DNA of 64,000 nt from Alkalinema sp. FACHB-956 (GCF_014697025.1 NZ_JACJRC010000011.1:108153-172152); one strand, 5' to 3'; shown: positions 1-9,903, counted from the first letter of the stretch. A program made the numbers and translations. Notes: a model not told the origin generated them from the sequence alone.

Positions 1-61
1 GTGAAATTCCCCTATTTCCCTTCATTCAGCTTTCGTTTACTTAATTTTTCCTCTATTCACT

Positions 62-1939
62 ATGATCACTGCCCCGATCGCTCAGTCCGAGAAGCCGCTG
101 ACCCCCGAATTACGTCCCCTACAGCCCATGGAAGCGCTGCGGCGAAGTTTATGGCTCGTCTTTCAAGCTGCCCCTAGGGAATTGCGCAGTATGGCGGGAT
201 TGAACCTGCTCCTGGGCACTGGCCCATCAATTTCTTTTTGGTTGGGGAAAATTGTCATTGATGAAACCAGTCGGCTTGTAGGACAAGGTGTAGGACAAGA
301 CGCCATGACACTGCTGCTGGCCGAATCCACCTTGCTCTGGGCGATCGTGGGTAGCATTGGGCTGAACCTGGTGGTGGATTCCGTGGATTCCGTGGCGACT
401 TCGGTCTATGCGGCCCTGCGCGATCGGGTACGGGGCTACGTGGAGAGCCAAGTGCTGCAAAAAGTTGCTAATTTCCACGATATTGCCCTCTTCGAATCGC
501 CTCCGCTGCTGAATGTCCTGGAACTGACCCAGAAGGGCATTCAACGACTGCAACAACTCTCGTTTATTGTGGCGGGGACGCTGCGGGGGATTTTTGCCTT
601 TGTGCCCTCGGTGGCGCTGTCGTTTGCGGTGGCTTGGTGGGTGCCGCTGCTGCTGTTGGCCTCTTCGGTACCTTCGACCTTTGTGGAACTAAAGCACCAC
701 AAAAAAAGTTGGCGCGTGGAAGAAACCCAGGCCGGGGCCAACCGGGAAATGAATATTTATAACAAAATGCTGAGCGGCGGGGCCTACGCCAAGGAACTGC
801 GGTTATTTTCCTTGCAGGGGATAATGCTCGATCGCTGGCAGCGGCAGTTTAACGACCTGTTTACTCGAATGCAGCAGGTGCGGCAGGAAGGCGCGATCGC
901 GGTGATGCTGTGGGCGATCGTGGGGGGCTTGGCCGGGGCAATTCCCTATATCTATATTGTGCTGGGGGTGGTGCAGGGGCGCTATACCCTGGGGGATTTG
1001 GCGCTGTACACGGGGATTCTGATGCAACTGCGCCGCAGTGTCTATATTCTAATCAGCAATATTGGCAATATTTACGATGTGACGTTGGCCACCAGTCCCA
1101 TTTTTCAGTTATTTGACTTGCAGCCCGCTTTGCACAGTGGCGATCAACCGATGGTTCCGGTGGAGCAAGCGCGATCGAGCGATCGGGGCATTCAACTGCG
1201 CAATCTCTCCTTTGCCTATTCCGGCAGTGATAAGTCGATTCTGCGGCGGGTGAATCTGACGGTGAAGCCGGGGGAAATGGTGGCGCTGGTGGGGGAAAAT
1301 GGCGCGGGTAAGACGACGCTCGCGAAGCTGCTCTGCCGTTTGTATGACCCGACGGAGGGTGAAATTCGTTGGCATGGGCAGGATATTCGCCAGGTGGATT
1401 TGCATGAGTTGCGATCGCGGATTGCGGTGGTGATGCAGGACTATGCCCGGTTTCCGGCGACGTTGCGGGAGAATGTGGGCTGGGGCTTTTTGCCTCAGTT
1501 ACAGGAGGATCAGGCCCTCCAAGCGGTGTTACAGAATGCGGGGATTGACCAAGTCTTGAAGGAGCTGGAGCAGGGGCTGGAGACGCCGCTGGGGCGGGAA
1601 TTGGAGCATGGGGTTGATCTGTCGGGTGGCCAGTGGCAGCGGTTGGCGATCGCGCGATCGTTGTTGCGCTTATCCCAGGCGGAGTTGTTGGTGTTTGATG
1701 AACCGACGGCAGCCCTTGATCCCAAAAATGAGCATGAAATTTATTCCATTTTTAAGGCGATCGCCCGCGATCGGATGGCGATCGTGGTCAGTCACCGCTT
1801 AGCCTTGGCGAAGATGGCCGATCGTATTGTGGTGCTGGAGCATGGGGAAGTGGTGGAAATGGGTACCCACGACGAGTTGATGGCCTTGGGCGATCGGTAT
1901 TACACGATGTTTAGTCGGCAGGCGAGTAGTTACTTGTAA
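62..1939 (+). CDS. ABC exporter, fused permease and ATPase
   Basis: A 625-residue half-transporter of the exporter type, expected to work as an inner-membrane dimer. The N-terminal ~330 residues hold several hydrophobic spans. The C-terminal ~240 residues are the nucleotide-binding domain, with Walker A GENGAGKTT at 411-419, signature LSGGQ at 520-524, Walker B LLVFDE at 542-547 and an H-loop His at 578. All catalytic motifs are intact. The substrate cannot be told from sequence; the layout matches the MsbA/lipid and peptide exporter families. The ATG at 62 follows an AT-rich leader without a strong ribosome site. No transporter partner is adjacent, and a hairpin terminator follows, so it is probably monocistronic. 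Confidence 0.93.
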   Translation: MITAPIAQSEKPLTPELRPLQPMEALRRSLWLVFQAAPRELRSMAGLNLLLGTGPSISFWLGKIVIDETSRLVGQGVGQDAMTLLLAESTLLWAIVGSIGLNLVVDSVDSVATSVYAALRDRVRGYVESQVLQKVANFHDIALFESPPLLNVLELTQKGIQRLQQLSFIVAGTLRGIFAFVPSVALSFAVAWWVPLLLLASSVPSTFVELKHHKKSWRVEETQAGANREMNIYNKMLSGGAYAKELRLFSLQGIMLDRWQRQFNDLFTRMQQVRQEGAIAVMLWAIVGGLAGAIPYIYIVLGVVQGRYTLGDLALYTGILMQLRRSVYILISNIGNIYDVTLATSPIFQLFDLQPALHSGDQPMVPVEQARSSDRGIQLRNLSFAYSGSDKSILRRVNLTVKPGEMVALVGENGAGKTTLAKLLCRLYDPTEGEIRWHGQDIRQVDLHELRSRIAVVMQDYARFPATLRENVGWGFLPQLQEDQALQAVLQNAGIDQVLKELEQGLETPLGRELEHGVDLSGGQWQRLAIARSLLRLSQAELLVFDEPTAALDPKNEHEIYSIFKAIARDRMAIVVSHRLALAKMADRIVVLEHGEVVEMGTHDELMALGDRYYTMFSRQASSYL

Positions 1940-1990
1940 CGCATCAGCTTGACCCTTGGCTTTATCCTGAGCTTTATCCTGATTTTTCTG

Positions 1991-2013
1991 AACTCGCGCA
2001 GGCGAGTTTTTTT
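1991..2013 (+). terminator. Intrinsic terminator after the ABC exporter
   Basis: A 7-bp perfect stem (AACTCGC / GCGAGTT) with a short loop is followed directly by a run of T. It lies about 50 bases after the stop codon of the ABC gene. Confidence 0.8.
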
Positions 2014-2137
2014 GTGGGGATTTATGCCAAAAGTGCTACGGGAGGTGGGTCGAAATGAAGATGGTATTTACCAAGGTGTCCTGAATAATGAAGGGGAATG
2101 AGTCGTAATCACGTTTTTAATTAAATGTTTGTGGTAC

Positions 2138-2338
2138 TTGATTGATTTGTAGTTGCGAAGGTGATGATCCCCCTAAATCCCCCTTATTAAGAGGGGGACT
2201 TTGAGGATATTTTCCTAAGTCCTCTTTTGCATAGAAAACTTTGAAGATATTTTTTCTGGTTCCCCCTTTTTTCTTGGCGTAGCCTCTCCGGAGGAGATAG
2301 GGGGGTTAGGGATCGAATGTATCGCAATAATCAATCAA
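2138..2338. repeat. MITE-like palindromic repeat
   Basis: The ends are inverted repeats (TTGATTGATT / AATCAATCAA). The interior carries the C-tract/G-tract stems (CCCCCTAAATCCCCC and AAGGGGG forms) that recur between genes across the window, plus a nested palindrome around CTCTCCGGAGGAGA at about 2285-2297. It has no coding capacity. It fills most of the gap between the ABC exporter and the SDR gene. Confidence 0.65.
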
Positions 2339-2434
2339 TTCAGTATTACTCAAAGAGTAATTAATTAATTATAAGTTTTAATTTTTTGACTCATCTTTAG
2401 TTGTCTGAACTGTTGTTTTATTCTCACTGAAGCC

Positions 2435-3304
2435 ATGCAAACTCAAGAATTTCGGCCCGAACCCAAGGATATGAAGCCGCTCCAGTTGGATTATCCAGCC
2501 AGTCAGCGGGATATGGATCCCCAACCAGATACGGATCTTTCTAATTACCAACCTACGGGTAAATTGGAAGGGAAAGTGGCGATTATTACAGGCGGGGACT
2601 CGGGGATTGGACGAGCCGTCGCGATCTCCTATGCCATGGAAGGGGCGAATGTGGCGATCGTCTATAACGTGAATGAAGGTGATGCCCAGGATACGCAGAA
2701 GATGGTAGAAGCCCACGGACGGCAATGTTTACCATTGAAGTTAGATGTACGGGATCCCAATGCTTGCTTGGTAGCCATCGATCGGACGATTAGTGAATTT
2801 GATCAGCTGAATATTTTAGTGAATAATGCAGCGTATCAAATGTATCAAGAAAATTTTCTGGATGTGAGTATTGAGCAATTCCATCGCACGATGGAGACGA
2901 ATATCTTTGGTTATTTCTACATGGCGAAGGCCGTGGTTCCCCATTTGAACGAGGGTGATGTGATTATCAATACTGGTAGCATTCTGGGTAAGACGGGGAA
3001 AGAGTTTCTGATTGATTACGCAACCAGTAAGGGGGCGGTTCATGCGTTTACTAAGGCTCTGGCGCAGAATCTAGCGCCCCAAAAGATTCGGGTGAATGCG
3101 GTGGTTCCTGGCCCGGTGTGGACGCCCAATATTCCGGCTACGATGCCTGCGGATATGGTGGAGAATTTCGATGCGGATAATTCACTGAAGCGGGCTGGAC
3201 AACCAGAGGAGTTAGCACCGGCTTATGTTTTCTTGGCTTGTCGTGATAGCAGTTTTGTGACGGGTGCGTTACTGGATGTGACGGGCGGTCAGTTGTCTAG
3301 TTAA
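2435..3304 (+). CDS. SDR-family NAD(P)-dependent oxidoreductase
   Basis: A 289-residue classical/extended short-chain dehydrogenase. The cofactor motif TGGDSGIG is at 52-59, NNAA at 130-133, and the catalytic set is Ser182, Tyr195 (YATSK) and Lys199, all present. The ~45-residue N-terminal extension before the Rossmann fold, rich in Pro and Asp, is typical of the YhdF/YghA/general stress protein 39 subgroup, which includes glucose/ribitol-type dehydrogenases. The exact substrate is unknown. The next gene, a GMC oxidoreductase in the same direction, also acts on alcohols or sugars, but a repeat separates the two and they may not share a transcript. Confidence 0.92.
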   Translation: MQTQEFRPEPKDMKPLQLDYPASQRDMDPQPDTDLSNYQPTGKLEGKVAIITGGDSGIGRAVAISYAMEGANVAIVYNVNEGDAQDTQKMVEAHGRQCLPLKLDVRDPNACLVAIDRTISEFDQLNILVNNAAYQMYQENFLDVSIEQFHRTMETNIFGYFYMAKAVVPHLNEGDVIINTGSILGKTGKEFLIDYATSKGAVHAFTKALAQNLAPQKIRVNAVVPGPVWTPNIPATMPADMVENFDADNSLKRAGQPEELAPAYVFLACRDSSFVTGALLDVTGGQLSS

Positions 3305-3305
3305 T

Positions 3306-3421
3306 TCGATCCCCCCTAGGCCGCCTTACCGAGCCGATCCCCCCTCACCCCCCTTAATAAGGGGGGAACCGGAAAAATATCTTCAAAGTCCCCCTTTTTA
3401 AAGGGGATTTAGGGGGATCCA
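3306..3421. repeat. C/G-tract palindromic repeat
   Basis: Two pairs of CCCCC-rich and GGGGG-rich arms separated by AT-rich spacers, of the same family as the elements at 2138, 12743, 56592, 60745, 61763 and 62989. It is non-coding and lies just after the SDR stop codon, where the hairpins could also act as a terminator. Confidence 0.6.
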
Positions 3422-3512
3422 CCCATTTAGCAATCACGAATTCATTCAATATAACGCTTCCCTTAACAACGGAAATTTTATTGCTAACGGAAGCACCAGC
3501 ACTGACGCGGTT

Positions 3513-5072
3513 ATGAATCACTACGATATTATTATTATTGGAACGGGTGCGGGTGGTGGAACCCTGGCCTATGCCCTGGCACCGACGGGGAAACGGATTT
3601 TGTTGCTCGATCGGGGGTCTCGGATTCCTAATGAGGCCAGTAATTGGAATCCCAAGGAAATTTATATTGATGGGAAATATCAAACTGTGGAATCGTGGAC
3701 GAAAATGCCACGGGAAACGGTGGAACCGGCACTGTACCATCGGGTAGGCGGTAATACGAAGGTCTATGGTGGGGCGCTGTTGCGGATGCGTCCGGAGGAT
3801 TTTGGGATGGTGCTGCATCCGGATGGGGTTTCTCCGGCTTGGTGTCTCGACTATGAGGAGTTGGAACCCTATTACACGCAGGCGGAACGGTTATATCGGG
3901 TGCATGGCCAGCGGGGGATTGATCCGACGGAACCGCCAACGACAGCGGACTATCCAGCTCCAGCGCTGCCCCATGCCGATCGCATTGCCCAAGTAGCCCA
4001 GCAGTTGCGCGAGCAGGGGTTGCAGCCGTTTCCGTTGCCGATGGCGATCGATTATCAACCGGAAGCGGCTAGGACTTGCATCCTGTGCGGCACCTGTGAT
4101 GGCTATCCCTGCCAGATTAATCAGAAGGCGGATGCGCAGATTTGCTGTGTGGAGCCTGCACTGCGCTATGACAATGTGACGCTGCTGGAAGGGGCGAAGG
4201 TGGAGCGGTTGCGGACGAATGCGGCGGGGACGCAGGTGACGGGGGTGGAGGTGTTGCGGGAGGCTGCGGGGGAGATGGTGCGGGAACGGTTCTCGGGGGA
4301 TATTGTGGTGGTATCCTGTGGGGCGGTGAATTCGGCAGCGTTGTTGTTGCAGTCGGCGAGTGATGCCCATCCCAATGGCTTAGGCAATCGATCGGGGTGG
4401 GTGGGGCGTAATTTTATGCGTCACAATTTGAGTAAGTTGTATGCGATCGGGGTTGCGGAAAATCCGACGGTGTTTCAGAAGACGTTGGGGATTAATGATT
4501 TTTATCGGGGGACGGCGGAGATTCCCTATCCGTTGGGGCATGTGCATTTGATGGGGAAGCACAGTTGGGAGATGATGCGTCCGGATTTGCCGCAGGTTGT
4601 GCCGCAGGGTGTATTGCAATGGATGGCGAAACATTCGATCGATTGGTGGGCGCAAAGTGAGGATTTGCCGGATGGGGATAATCGGATCTGGGTCGATCGA
4701 CAGGGAAAGATCCAGGTGCGGTATCAGCCGAATAATCTCAAGGCCCACAGGCAGTTGAAGAGAAAGTTTAAGGCGATTTTACGGGAAATTGGTTTTCCGT
4801 TAGTTTTGGATGTGACGGTACCGTTTAAGATTTTGAATCACCAGGTGGGGACTTGTCGGTTTGGGGATGATCCGGAGAGCAGTGTGCTGAATCGGGATTG
4901 TCGCAGCCATGGGGTGGATAATTTGTATGTGGTGGATGCGAGTTTTTTCCCGTCGAGTGCAGCGGTGAATCCTTCGCTGACGATTATGGCGAATGCGTTA
5001 CGGGTGGCGGAGCATTTGAAGCAGCGGTTGGGGGCTGCGGGGGAAGTGGGGGAGGTGTTGTCGGGGAGGTAA
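3513..5072 (+). CDS. GMC-family FAD-dependent oxidoreductase
   Basis: A 519-residue glucose-methanol-choline family flavoenzyme. The N-terminal FAD motif GTGAGGG is at 10-16. The C-terminal block contains the family signature: HQVGTCRFG with the active-site His, then NLYVVDASFFP and NPSLTI. A central Cys-rich stretch (CILCGTCDGYPC) is seen in a subset of bacterial GMC dehydrogenases, where it may help in electron transfer or structure. It probably oxidises a sugar or alcohol; the substrate is not predictable. The start is the ATG before NHYDII. A strong Shine-Dalgarno is not visible. Confidence 0.93.
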   Translation: MNHYDIIIIGTGAGGGTLAYALAPTGKRILLLDRGSRIPNEASNWNPKEIYIDGKYQTVESWTKMPRETVEPALYHRVGGNTKVYGGALLRMRPEDFGMVLHPDGVSPAWCLDYEELEPYYTQAERLYRVHGQRGIDPTEPPTTADYPAPALPHADRIAQVAQQLREQGLQPFPLPMAIDYQPEAARTCILCGTCDGYPCQINQKADAQICCVEPALRYDNVTLLEGAKVERLRTNAAGTQVTGVEVLREAAGEMVRERFSGDIVVVSCGAVNSAALLLQSASDAHPNGLGNRSGWVGRNFMRHNLSKLYAIGVAENPTVFQKTLGINDFYRGTAEIPYPLGHVHLMGKHSWEMMRPDLPQVVPQGVLQWMAKHSIDWWAQSEDLPDGDNRIWVDRQGKIQVRYQPNNLKAHRQLKRKFKAILREIGFPLVLDVTVPFKILNHQVGTCRFGDDPESSVLNRDCRSHGVDNLYVVDASFFPSSAAVNPSLTIMANALRVAEHLKQRLGAAGEVGEVLSGR

Positions 5073-5253
5073 GGCCAGTTCTGGGGAGGGACGATCGGTG
5101 AAAATTGGGAATACTTCGATCGGATAGATCGGATACGGGGATCGGATGTAGTCGTTTCTGGAGGGGTATCGTGCTCTCGATCGTTGCGCTACTGGAGAAG
5201 ACCCGCGATCGCCCAGCATGTATTCATTCAATGGGGTTCCCCAGGGAGTCAGG

Positions 5254-5291
5254 ACAGACAAGTGCACTCATTACAGACAAGTGCACTCATT
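5254..5291. repeat. 19-bp tandem duplication
   Basis: The 19-mer ACAGACAAGTGCACTCATT occurs twice head-to-tail in the 340-base gap between the GMC gene and the PhnD-like gene. Nothing else recognisable lies in this gap. It is one of many short exact tandem duplications between genes in this window. Confidence 0.9.
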
Positions 5292-5414
5292 GATGAATTA
5301 ACCAGGGAATGATTGAGAACAATCTATAATATTCTCGCCCTGCTTAAAATTTTGTTAGGGCTTACTTAGTCATGGGTACTCTAGAAAATATGGATGTACA
5401 TGGCAGGGCTACCC

Positions 5415-6320
5415 ATGAAGTTTCTTCGCTCATACGCGCTTGGTCTGTTTTCCCTGCTTATCACACTTGGGTTAAGCAGTTGTACCCTTCAGCCGTCTGC
5501 CACTCAGGCTCCCAAACCTTCGCCATCACCAGTTGCCCTGCGTATTGGTGTTCAGCCGACCTACAACAAAGCAGATCAAGAAGCAATGATTAAGCCGCTA
5601 GATGCCCACCTAGAGAAGGTATTAGGGCAGCAGGTTGATTTTATCATTGCCAAGGACTATCGAGACGGAGTGGATATGTTGGTGGATGGACGAGCGAATG
5701 CTTTCTATGGTGGAGTTGTCTCCTACTTTGAAGCGTTGGAACGGGGCGCAAACGTTATCCCCCTGGTAGCACCCATTGATGCAGATACGGTTCGTCCCTG
5801 GTATCGTTCCTGCTTTATTGTGGCAGTCAATAGCCCGATCAAAACCTTGAAGGACTTGAAGGGTAAGCGTGTGGCTTTTGTCAACCGCTCCTCCACATCG
5901 GGTTATCTGATTCCTGTCGCAGCACTCAAACAAGAGGGAATCGATCCAGACCGGAATTTTGCTCAAGTTATGTTTGGTGGAACCCATACAGAAACAGAGG
6001 CGTTATTAGCAACAAACCAAGTTGATGCCATTGCAACTAATTTGTCTACCTATGATCAATGGAAGAAAGAGGGTAAGGCTGAAAATGCTCGGGTAATTTG
6101 GCAGTCAGACCCGGTACCCCATGCTCCGGTCATGGTTTCTCGTGATATGCCACCGGAGTTGTTGGAGAAACTCACGGAAGCTTTTTTGACGACACCTGTG
6201 GGAATTCAAGACTTGATGGGTGCTAAAAGTGCCGGATATACCTTGGTAGAACCCGAGGATTACAACTCCATTGGGGAATTACGCCGTCAACTCAACTTAT
6301 CGAGTGAGATCAGCCAATGA
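5415..6320 (+). CDS. PhnD-like substrate-binding lipoprotein
   Basis: A 301-residue periplasmic binding protein of the phosphate/phosphite/phosphonate (PhnD) family. The signal peptide ends in a lipobox (LSSC), so it is probably anchored in the membrane. Internal motifs such as LKDLKGKRVAFVNRSSTSGYLIP match the family core, and the EGIDPDRNF segment follows. I chose the ATG at 5415, giving MKFLRSYALG with a proper signal peptide, over the in-frame ATG at 5394. No ABC permease or ATPase is nearby. Instead its last codons overlap the start of a histidine kinase gene by 4 bases, which suggests a sensory role: ligand detection passed to the kinase. Confidence 0.9.
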   Translation: MKFLRSYALGLFSLLITLGLSSCTLQPSATQAPKPSPSPVALRIGVQPTYNKADQEAMIKPLDAHLEKVLGQQVDFIIAKDYRDGVDMLVDGRANAFYGGVVSYFEALERGANVIPLVAPIDADTVRPWYRSCFIVAVNSPIKTLKDLKGKRVAFVNRSSTSGYLIPVAALKQEGIDPDRNFAQVMFGGTHTETEALLATNQVDAIATNLSTYDQWKKEGKAENARVIWQSDPVPHAPVMVSRDMPPELLEKLTEAFLTTPVGIQDLMGAKSAGYTLVEPEDYNSIGELRRQLNLSSEISQ

Positions 6321-8542
6321 AAATATCGACGAAGTTTATAGGTCTTTCGGCAGCATTGGTGGGAGCTATCTCGCTGATTTCTGGGGGGAGTACCCTCTGG
6401 CGTAATCATATCCAAGAAAGCACTCACGCAAGGTATACCCAAGCCAAGCGACGAATTCAAGCAGCCACCCTAGTGCAAAATCGCCTGTATGCAGAAATTA
6501 TCGAACTCAAGGATCATATTTTGTTCCGCAATATAGATGAAGAAAAGGAAGATGAGTTTGACGTAGGGATTGAAGAGTCACTCGATTTGTTGGAATCAGT
6601 GGTATCGACGCCGGAGATTCAGTATATCCGTGCTCGCCAGGAAATTTTTGAGGAACTCGAAGAAAATGTAATTGAGGGAATTAACAAGGGGACTGCTATA
6701 ACGCCAGTCGAAATCAAAGCTGATTTTCGGGCCATCAATGGCTTTAAGCGAGATATTGACTTTTTTTTAGATGAGTTAACTGAGCAGGCCCAACAGCAGG
6801 CGCAGGAAGCCGAACAGGAACTCGAGCGGGTAGACGCGATCGCTATGCAGCTTTCCTATACCTCGATTGTTTTGCTGATACTGATGGTTTTAGGCATCTT
6901 TTGGCTAATTCTGCGGCCCATGATCCAATCGCTTCAGCAACTTCAGGAAGGGGCTTACGAAATTGGCCGGGGCAATTTATCCCATCGGATGGAAATCGAG
7001 ACCCAAGATGAAATTGAGCAGCTATCCCAAGCCTTTAACCAAATGGCCGAAGAGTTGGGGATCTCTCAGGCGACCGTACAGCAAAAATTAGAGGAAGTGG
7101 AAATTGCTCGAGCTGCTGCCGAAACTGCTAACCGAGCTAAGAGCCAGTTTCTCGCCAATATGAACCACGAGTTGAGAACGCCCCTCAACGGCATTCTCGG
7201 CTATGCCCAAATTCTCCAGCGTGACCCGGCTACCACTGAGAAACAGATGAAGGGCTTAAGGGTCGTTTATCAATGTGCCTCCCATCTGCTGATGCTGATC
7301 AACGATATTCTGGATTTATCGAAGCTGGAAGCGCAAAAAATGGATCTTTATCCCCAGGATTTCCATTTTGCTAATTTTCTGTCTTCTACAGCGGATATCT
7401 GTCGCGTCCGAGCCGAACAAAAAGGTGTGGAGTTTCACTATCAACCGGGGGCAAACCTTCCAACTGCTGTGCATGCAGATGATAAGCGACTACGCCAAGT
7501 GCTGTTGAATCTCCTCAGCAACGCTATCAAATTTACTGACTTCGGTACTGTCAGTTTCCGCATTGAGCGGGTAGACACCTCTGATGGTTTGGATTCTGCT
7601 TCCACAGGCCAAACTCAACGAGTTCGCTTCCAAGTCAAAGATTCTGGCATTGGCATTGCCCCCGAAAAATTGGCGACCATCTTCCTGCCGTTTGAGCAGG
7701 CTGGGAAACGAGAGCGCAACTCCGAAGGGACTGGACTAGGGTTGGCTATTAGTCAACAAATCATTGAGAAAATGGACAGTACCATTTACGTTGAAAGTGA
7801 ACTGGAAAAAGGCAGTTGTTTCTGGTTTGAAGTGGATTTGCCCCTCGCTACGGACTGGCAGATGGGGGATGCAATCGCTCAACAAAAGGTGATTGGCTAC
7901 CAGGGCGATCGCCGCAAAATTCTGGTGATTGACGATCGCGAAGAAAATCGTCTGGTTGCTATCAATATGTTAGAACCATTGGGCTTTAACATGATTGAAG
8001 CTGCCGATGGGCAAACGGCATTAGATCTCGTTCTGCAAATGCATCCCGATCTGATTATTACCGATGTTCACATGGCGGTGATGGATGGTTTAGAGATGAC
8101 CCGTCGCCTCCGCCAACTGCCCGACTTCACCAGTACCCCCATCATTGCCTCGCCTGCGACTCTGTCTCAAGTCGATATGCAAGCGAGTATTGAGGCAGGA
8201 TGTACCAGCTTTTTCCCAAAACCTCTAGAATTCAACAGCTTACTGGCTGAGATCCAACGCCTATTGAACTTACAGTGGACTTATGAAGTTCTGCCAACTG
8301 CTGATCCTGCCACCCAGGACGAGGTTCAGGAGCAGCACACAGCCCTCCTTTTTCCACCGCCAGAAGAACTCAGCGCCCTCTACACTGCTGCTCAGAGTGG
8401 ATTTATGGGCGACGTGCAACAGGAAGCGCAGCGGATCAAGACATTAGCGCCTAAATATATACCCCTCGCTAATCGCATCCTGGAACTGAGTCAACAATTT
8501 GATGATGAAGGCATTATGAAATTGCTTGAACCTTGGATGTAG
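6317..8542 (+). CDS. Hybrid sensor histidine kinase (HAMP-HisKA-HATPase-REC)
   Basis: A 741-residue membrane kinase. An N-terminal membrane helix and a second one at about 180-200 bracket a ~150-residue periplasmic helical region. HAMP follows (about 200-250), then HisKA with phospho-acceptor His284 ([10 protein letters not shown]), the HATPase with DSGIGI and GTGLGLAI, and a C-terminal receiver with phospho-acceptor Asp583 (IITDVHM). A ~75-residue tail follows that resembles the tail of the CHASE2 kinase at 44623. The 4-base overlap with the PhnD-like gene implies translational coupling. The partner is probably the REC-kinase starting at 8611. Confidence 0.94.
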   Translation: MKISTKFIGLSAALVGAISLISGGSTLWRNHIQESTHARYTQAKRRIQAATLVQNRLYAEIIELKDHILFRNIDEEKEDEFDVGIEESLDLLESVVSTPEIQYIRARQEIFEELEENVIEGINKGTAITPVEIKADFRAINGFKRDIDFFLDELTEQAQQQAQEAEQELERVDAIAMQLSYTSIVLLILMVLGIFWLILRPMIQSLQQLQEGAYEIGRGNLSHRMEIETQDEIEQLSQAFNQMAEELGISQATVQQKLEEVEIARAAAETANRAKSQFLANMNHELRTPLNGILGYAQILQRDPATTEKQMKGLRVVYQCASHLLMLINDILDLSKLEAQKMDLYPQDFHFANFLSSTADICRVRAEQKGVEFHYQPGANLPTAVHADDKRLRQVLLNLLSNAIKFTDFGTVSFRIERVDTSDGLDSASTGQTQRVRFQVKDSGIGIAPEKLATIFLPFEQAGKRERNSEGTGLGLAISQQIIEKMDSTIYVESELEKGSCFWFEVDLPLATDWQMGDAIAQQKVIGYQGDRRKILVIDDREENRLVAINMLEPLGFNMIEAADGQTALDLVLQMHPDLIITDVHMAVMDGLEMTRRLRQLPDFTSTPIIASPATLSQVDMQASIEAGCTSFFPKPLEFNSLLAEIQRLLNLQWTYEVLPTADPATQDEVQEQHTALLFPPPEELSALYTAAQSGFMGDVQQEAQRIKTLAPKYIPLANRILELSQQFDDEGIMKLLEPWM

Positions 8543-8610
8543 TTCTTTAAGCTTGGAATTTTTGAATTGAAATTGCGGCAATCTCAGTTTATAGGCGCAG
8601 GAGTTTATCG

Positions 8611-9903
8611 ATGGCTGTTGACAGTTTAACTCAGGAAAATACCATTCTTGTGGTGGATGATACCCCCACCAATTTACAAGTCTTGTTCGATCTCCTGAGT
8701 GAACAGGGTTATCGAGTGGCGATCGCCAAAAATGGAGAAATCGCTCTGCAAAGAATCGCAGCCCTTAAACCTAGCCTAATTTTATTAGATGTGATGATGC
8801 CGGGGATTGACGGTTTTGAGACTTGCCAACGGCTCAAAGCTGATCCGAACACCTGCGATATTCCGGTCATTTTTATGACTGCTTTATCCGACTCGGTGGA
8901 TAAGGTCAAAGGTTTGAGGCTGGGTGCTGTTGATTACATTACCAAACCCATCCAACACGAAGAAGTGCTAGCCCGTATCCAGGTGCATTTACAACTCTGT
9001 AATGCAACCCGTGCCTTAGAACGGCGCACAGCAGATCTAGAGGCTGCTCTGGAAAATCTTAAAAATACCCAACTCCAGCTCGTCCAGAGTGAAAAAATGT
9101 CAGCGCTAGGGCAGTTAGTCGCTGGAATTGCCCATGAAATTAATAATCCGATCAATTTCATCCATGGTAATCTCACCCACGCGAAGGAGTATATCCAGGA
9201 ACTCCTAACGTTTGTTGAGCTGTGTCAACAGCAACCCCCTGTACCCATTACGGAAGTGCAGCAATACTCACAAGATATCGATCTGGAGTTTCTGTGTACT
9301 GATCTATTTAAGCTGCTCGATTCCATGGCAATTGGGACAGATCGCATTCTAGACCTGGTCGTTTCTCTACGGAATTTCTCACGCTTGGATGAGTCACCTT
9401 GCAAGACGGTGAATCTCCATGATGGAATTGATAGTACTATTGTGATTTTGCAATATCGACTCAAAGCGCAAACCAATTGTCCAGCAATTCAAATCATCCG
9501 GGATTATGGTGATTTGCCAGAGATTGAATGCTATCCGAGTCAACTCAATCAGGTGTTTATGAACCTATTGAGTAATGCGATCGATGCCTTTGAGTCTTCG
9601 ACTTCCCAGGAGCCAACGATTACGATCCGGACGAGTTTAATCACCAGAGATGCCTCAGACAGCATCCCTCCGAGTTGGGTTGTGATTAGTATTGCAGATA
9701 ATGCTAGCGGGATTCCTGAGTCCATCCAGTCCAAATTATTTGATCCGTTTTTTACTACCAAAGCTGTTGGGAAGGGGACGGGGCTGGGGCTCTCTATTAG
9801 TCACCAGATCATCACTGAGAAACATCAAGGGAAAATTGAATGTCATTCTACATTAGGCCAAGGGACTGAGTTTGTGGTGCAAATCCCGGTAACGCAGGTG
9901 TAA
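8611..9903 (+). CDS. Response regulator-histidine kinase (REC-HisKA-HATPase)
   Basis: A 430-residue soluble protein. An N-terminal receiver carries acceptor Asp60 ([13 protein letters not shown]) and TKP at 111-113. A coiled-coil linker (about 135-160) leads to HisKA with His175 (GIAHEINNP) and an HATPase ([24 protein letters not shown]). It lies 68 bases after the hybrid kinase and completes a PhnD-sensor/kinase/REC-kinase operon. It is clearly paralogous to 47418-48722, which follows another hybrid kinase in the same order. No DNA-binding output domain is present, so the signal must leave through phosphotransfer or protein contact. Confidence 0.93.
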   Translation: MAVDSLTQENTILVVDDTPTNLQVLFDLLSEQGYRVAIAKNGEIALQRIAALKPSLILLDVMMPGIDGFETCQRLKADPNTCDIPVIFMTALSDSVDKVKGLRLGAVDYITKPIQHEEVLARIQVHLQLCNATRALERRTADLEAALENLKNTQLQLVQSEKMSALGQLVAGIAHEINNPINFIHGNLTHAKEYIQELLTFVELCQQQPPVPITEVQQYSQDIDLEFLCTDLFKLLDSMAIGTDRILDLVVSLRNFSRLDESPCKTVNLHDGIDSTIVILQYRLKAQTNCPAIQIIRDYGDLPEIECYPSQLNQVFMNLLSNAIDAFESSTSQEPTITIRTSLITRDASDSIPPSWVVISIADNASGIPESIQSKLFDPFFTTKAVGKGTGLGLSISHQIITEKHQGKIECHSTLGQGTEFVVQIPVTQV

